Source of the DNA: Vibrio rotiferianus CAIM 577 = LMG 21460 | Lineage (GTDB): Bacteria > Pseudomonadota > Gammaproteobacteria > Enterobacterales > Vibrionaceae | Direction of reading: 5' to 3' | DNA length: 64,000 bases | Assembly (NCBI RefSeq): GCF_002741985.1 | Contig: NZ_APHW01000104.1 | Coordinates: 62,001 to 126,000, forward strand | Shown: positions 63,809 through 64,000 of the stretch, one piece after another | Layout: each line of letters starts with the position of its first letter | How positions within the stretch are numbered: the first letter of the stretch is position 1 | Position numbers and translations under genes: made by a program | Notes under the pieces: model-generated | The model's input: the letters and a program-made list of their open reading frames with translations, nothing else | Database searches by the model: none | What the model was told of the DNA's origin: nothing

Positions 63809-64000
63809 ATGTACACTGATTTCTTTAAAACTTTTAGCGATCAAACTGAAAAGAATCTAGAACCATACTTGAAGTTCAATAAGCTAGTGACAAAGAACGT
63901 AGAAGTTCTTACTGAGCTTCAATTGAACGCAATCCGCACTTACAGCGAAGTTGGCCTAAACCAAATGAAAGCGGCGTCAGAAATCAAAGATGTGACTTCT
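63809..64000 (+). CDS. phaP: Phasin, 5' part only
   Basis: The first 64 residues of a granule-associated phasin: TDFFKTFSDQTEKNLEPYLK, then FNKLVTKNVEVLTELQLNAI and RTYSEVGLNQMKAASEI, an amphipathic helical pattern typical of the PhaP/phasin_2 family. It coats polyhydroxybutyrate granules. The frame runs off the right edge of the window. AGGAGA precedes the ATG by about seven bases. The polymerase gene phaC is expected next. Confidence 0.88.
   Translation, partial: MYTDFFKTFSDQTEKNLEPYLKFNKLVTKNVEVLTELQLNAIRTYSEVGLNQMKAASEIKDVTS

Overview
The window looks like part of a Vibrio genome, most likely the second chromosome of a member of the Harveyi clade or a close relative. Four recognisable loci support this: the AI-2 receptor pair luxP-luxQ, a Qrr quorum-sensing small RNA with a sigma-54 promoter and paired LuxO-type sites, the Vibrio-specific force sensor vemP upstream of a second secD-secF pair, and a phaB-phaA-phaP polyhydroxybutyrate operon. 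The replicon and the clade are inferences; no replication genes, rRNA or tRNA genes were seen.

Layout. 1-13.6 kb: a lipoprotein fragment, an RstAB-like two-component pair, a lone type IV pilin-like gene, small metabolic and envelope genes (SDR, CBM48 protein, DsbA, glutathione peroxidase), ribB with an FMN riboswitch, an alpha/beta hydrolase, an MFS-acyltransferase fusion, and an HD hydrolase/XRE/membrane-protein cluster. 13.9-20.3 kb: codBA, then qrr, mgtE and an ABC1-type kinase gene. 20.3-32.5 kb: a MITE-like element, a yiaVW-like pair whose HlyD gene is frameshifted, an AraC regulator, a second RstAB-like pair, a MocR regulator divergent from a PNPOx-like gene, and an RND efflux operon. 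32.7-47.7 kb: an orphan possibly HEPN-like protein, an amino-acid export region (YjeH-like/Lrp, LysE), a long GAPDH, a NIT-type hybrid kinase broken at a run of eight G, an oxidoreductase, a MATE pump, tmaR, yceH and a GIY-YIG protein. 47.8-51.6 kb: luxPQ. 51.7-64 kb: PilZ protein, DMT exporter with Lrp regulator, methyltransferase, an exported gene pair, SH3-like protein, vemP-secD-secF, a LysE exporter and the start of the pha operon.

How the parts may connect. LuxPQ feeds the LuxU-LuxO relay that drives qrr transcription, and a qrr gene lies in the same window. The conserved Qrr pairing segment has a 12-nt perfect complement in the phaB leader and a 10-nt perfect complement upstream of luxP. 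This suggests, without proving, that polyhydroxybutyrate synthesis and the AI-2 receptor operon are Qrr targets. VemP with SecDF2 is a separate adaptation module that adjusts the Sec machinery to salinity.

Caveats. Three genes (a small membrane protein, the HlyD-like gene, the hybrid kinase) are each interrupted by what looks like a single short indel. The two at G runs could be sequencing errors, and the kinase tract could also be phase-variable. Family assignments come from reading motifs; no database search was run.
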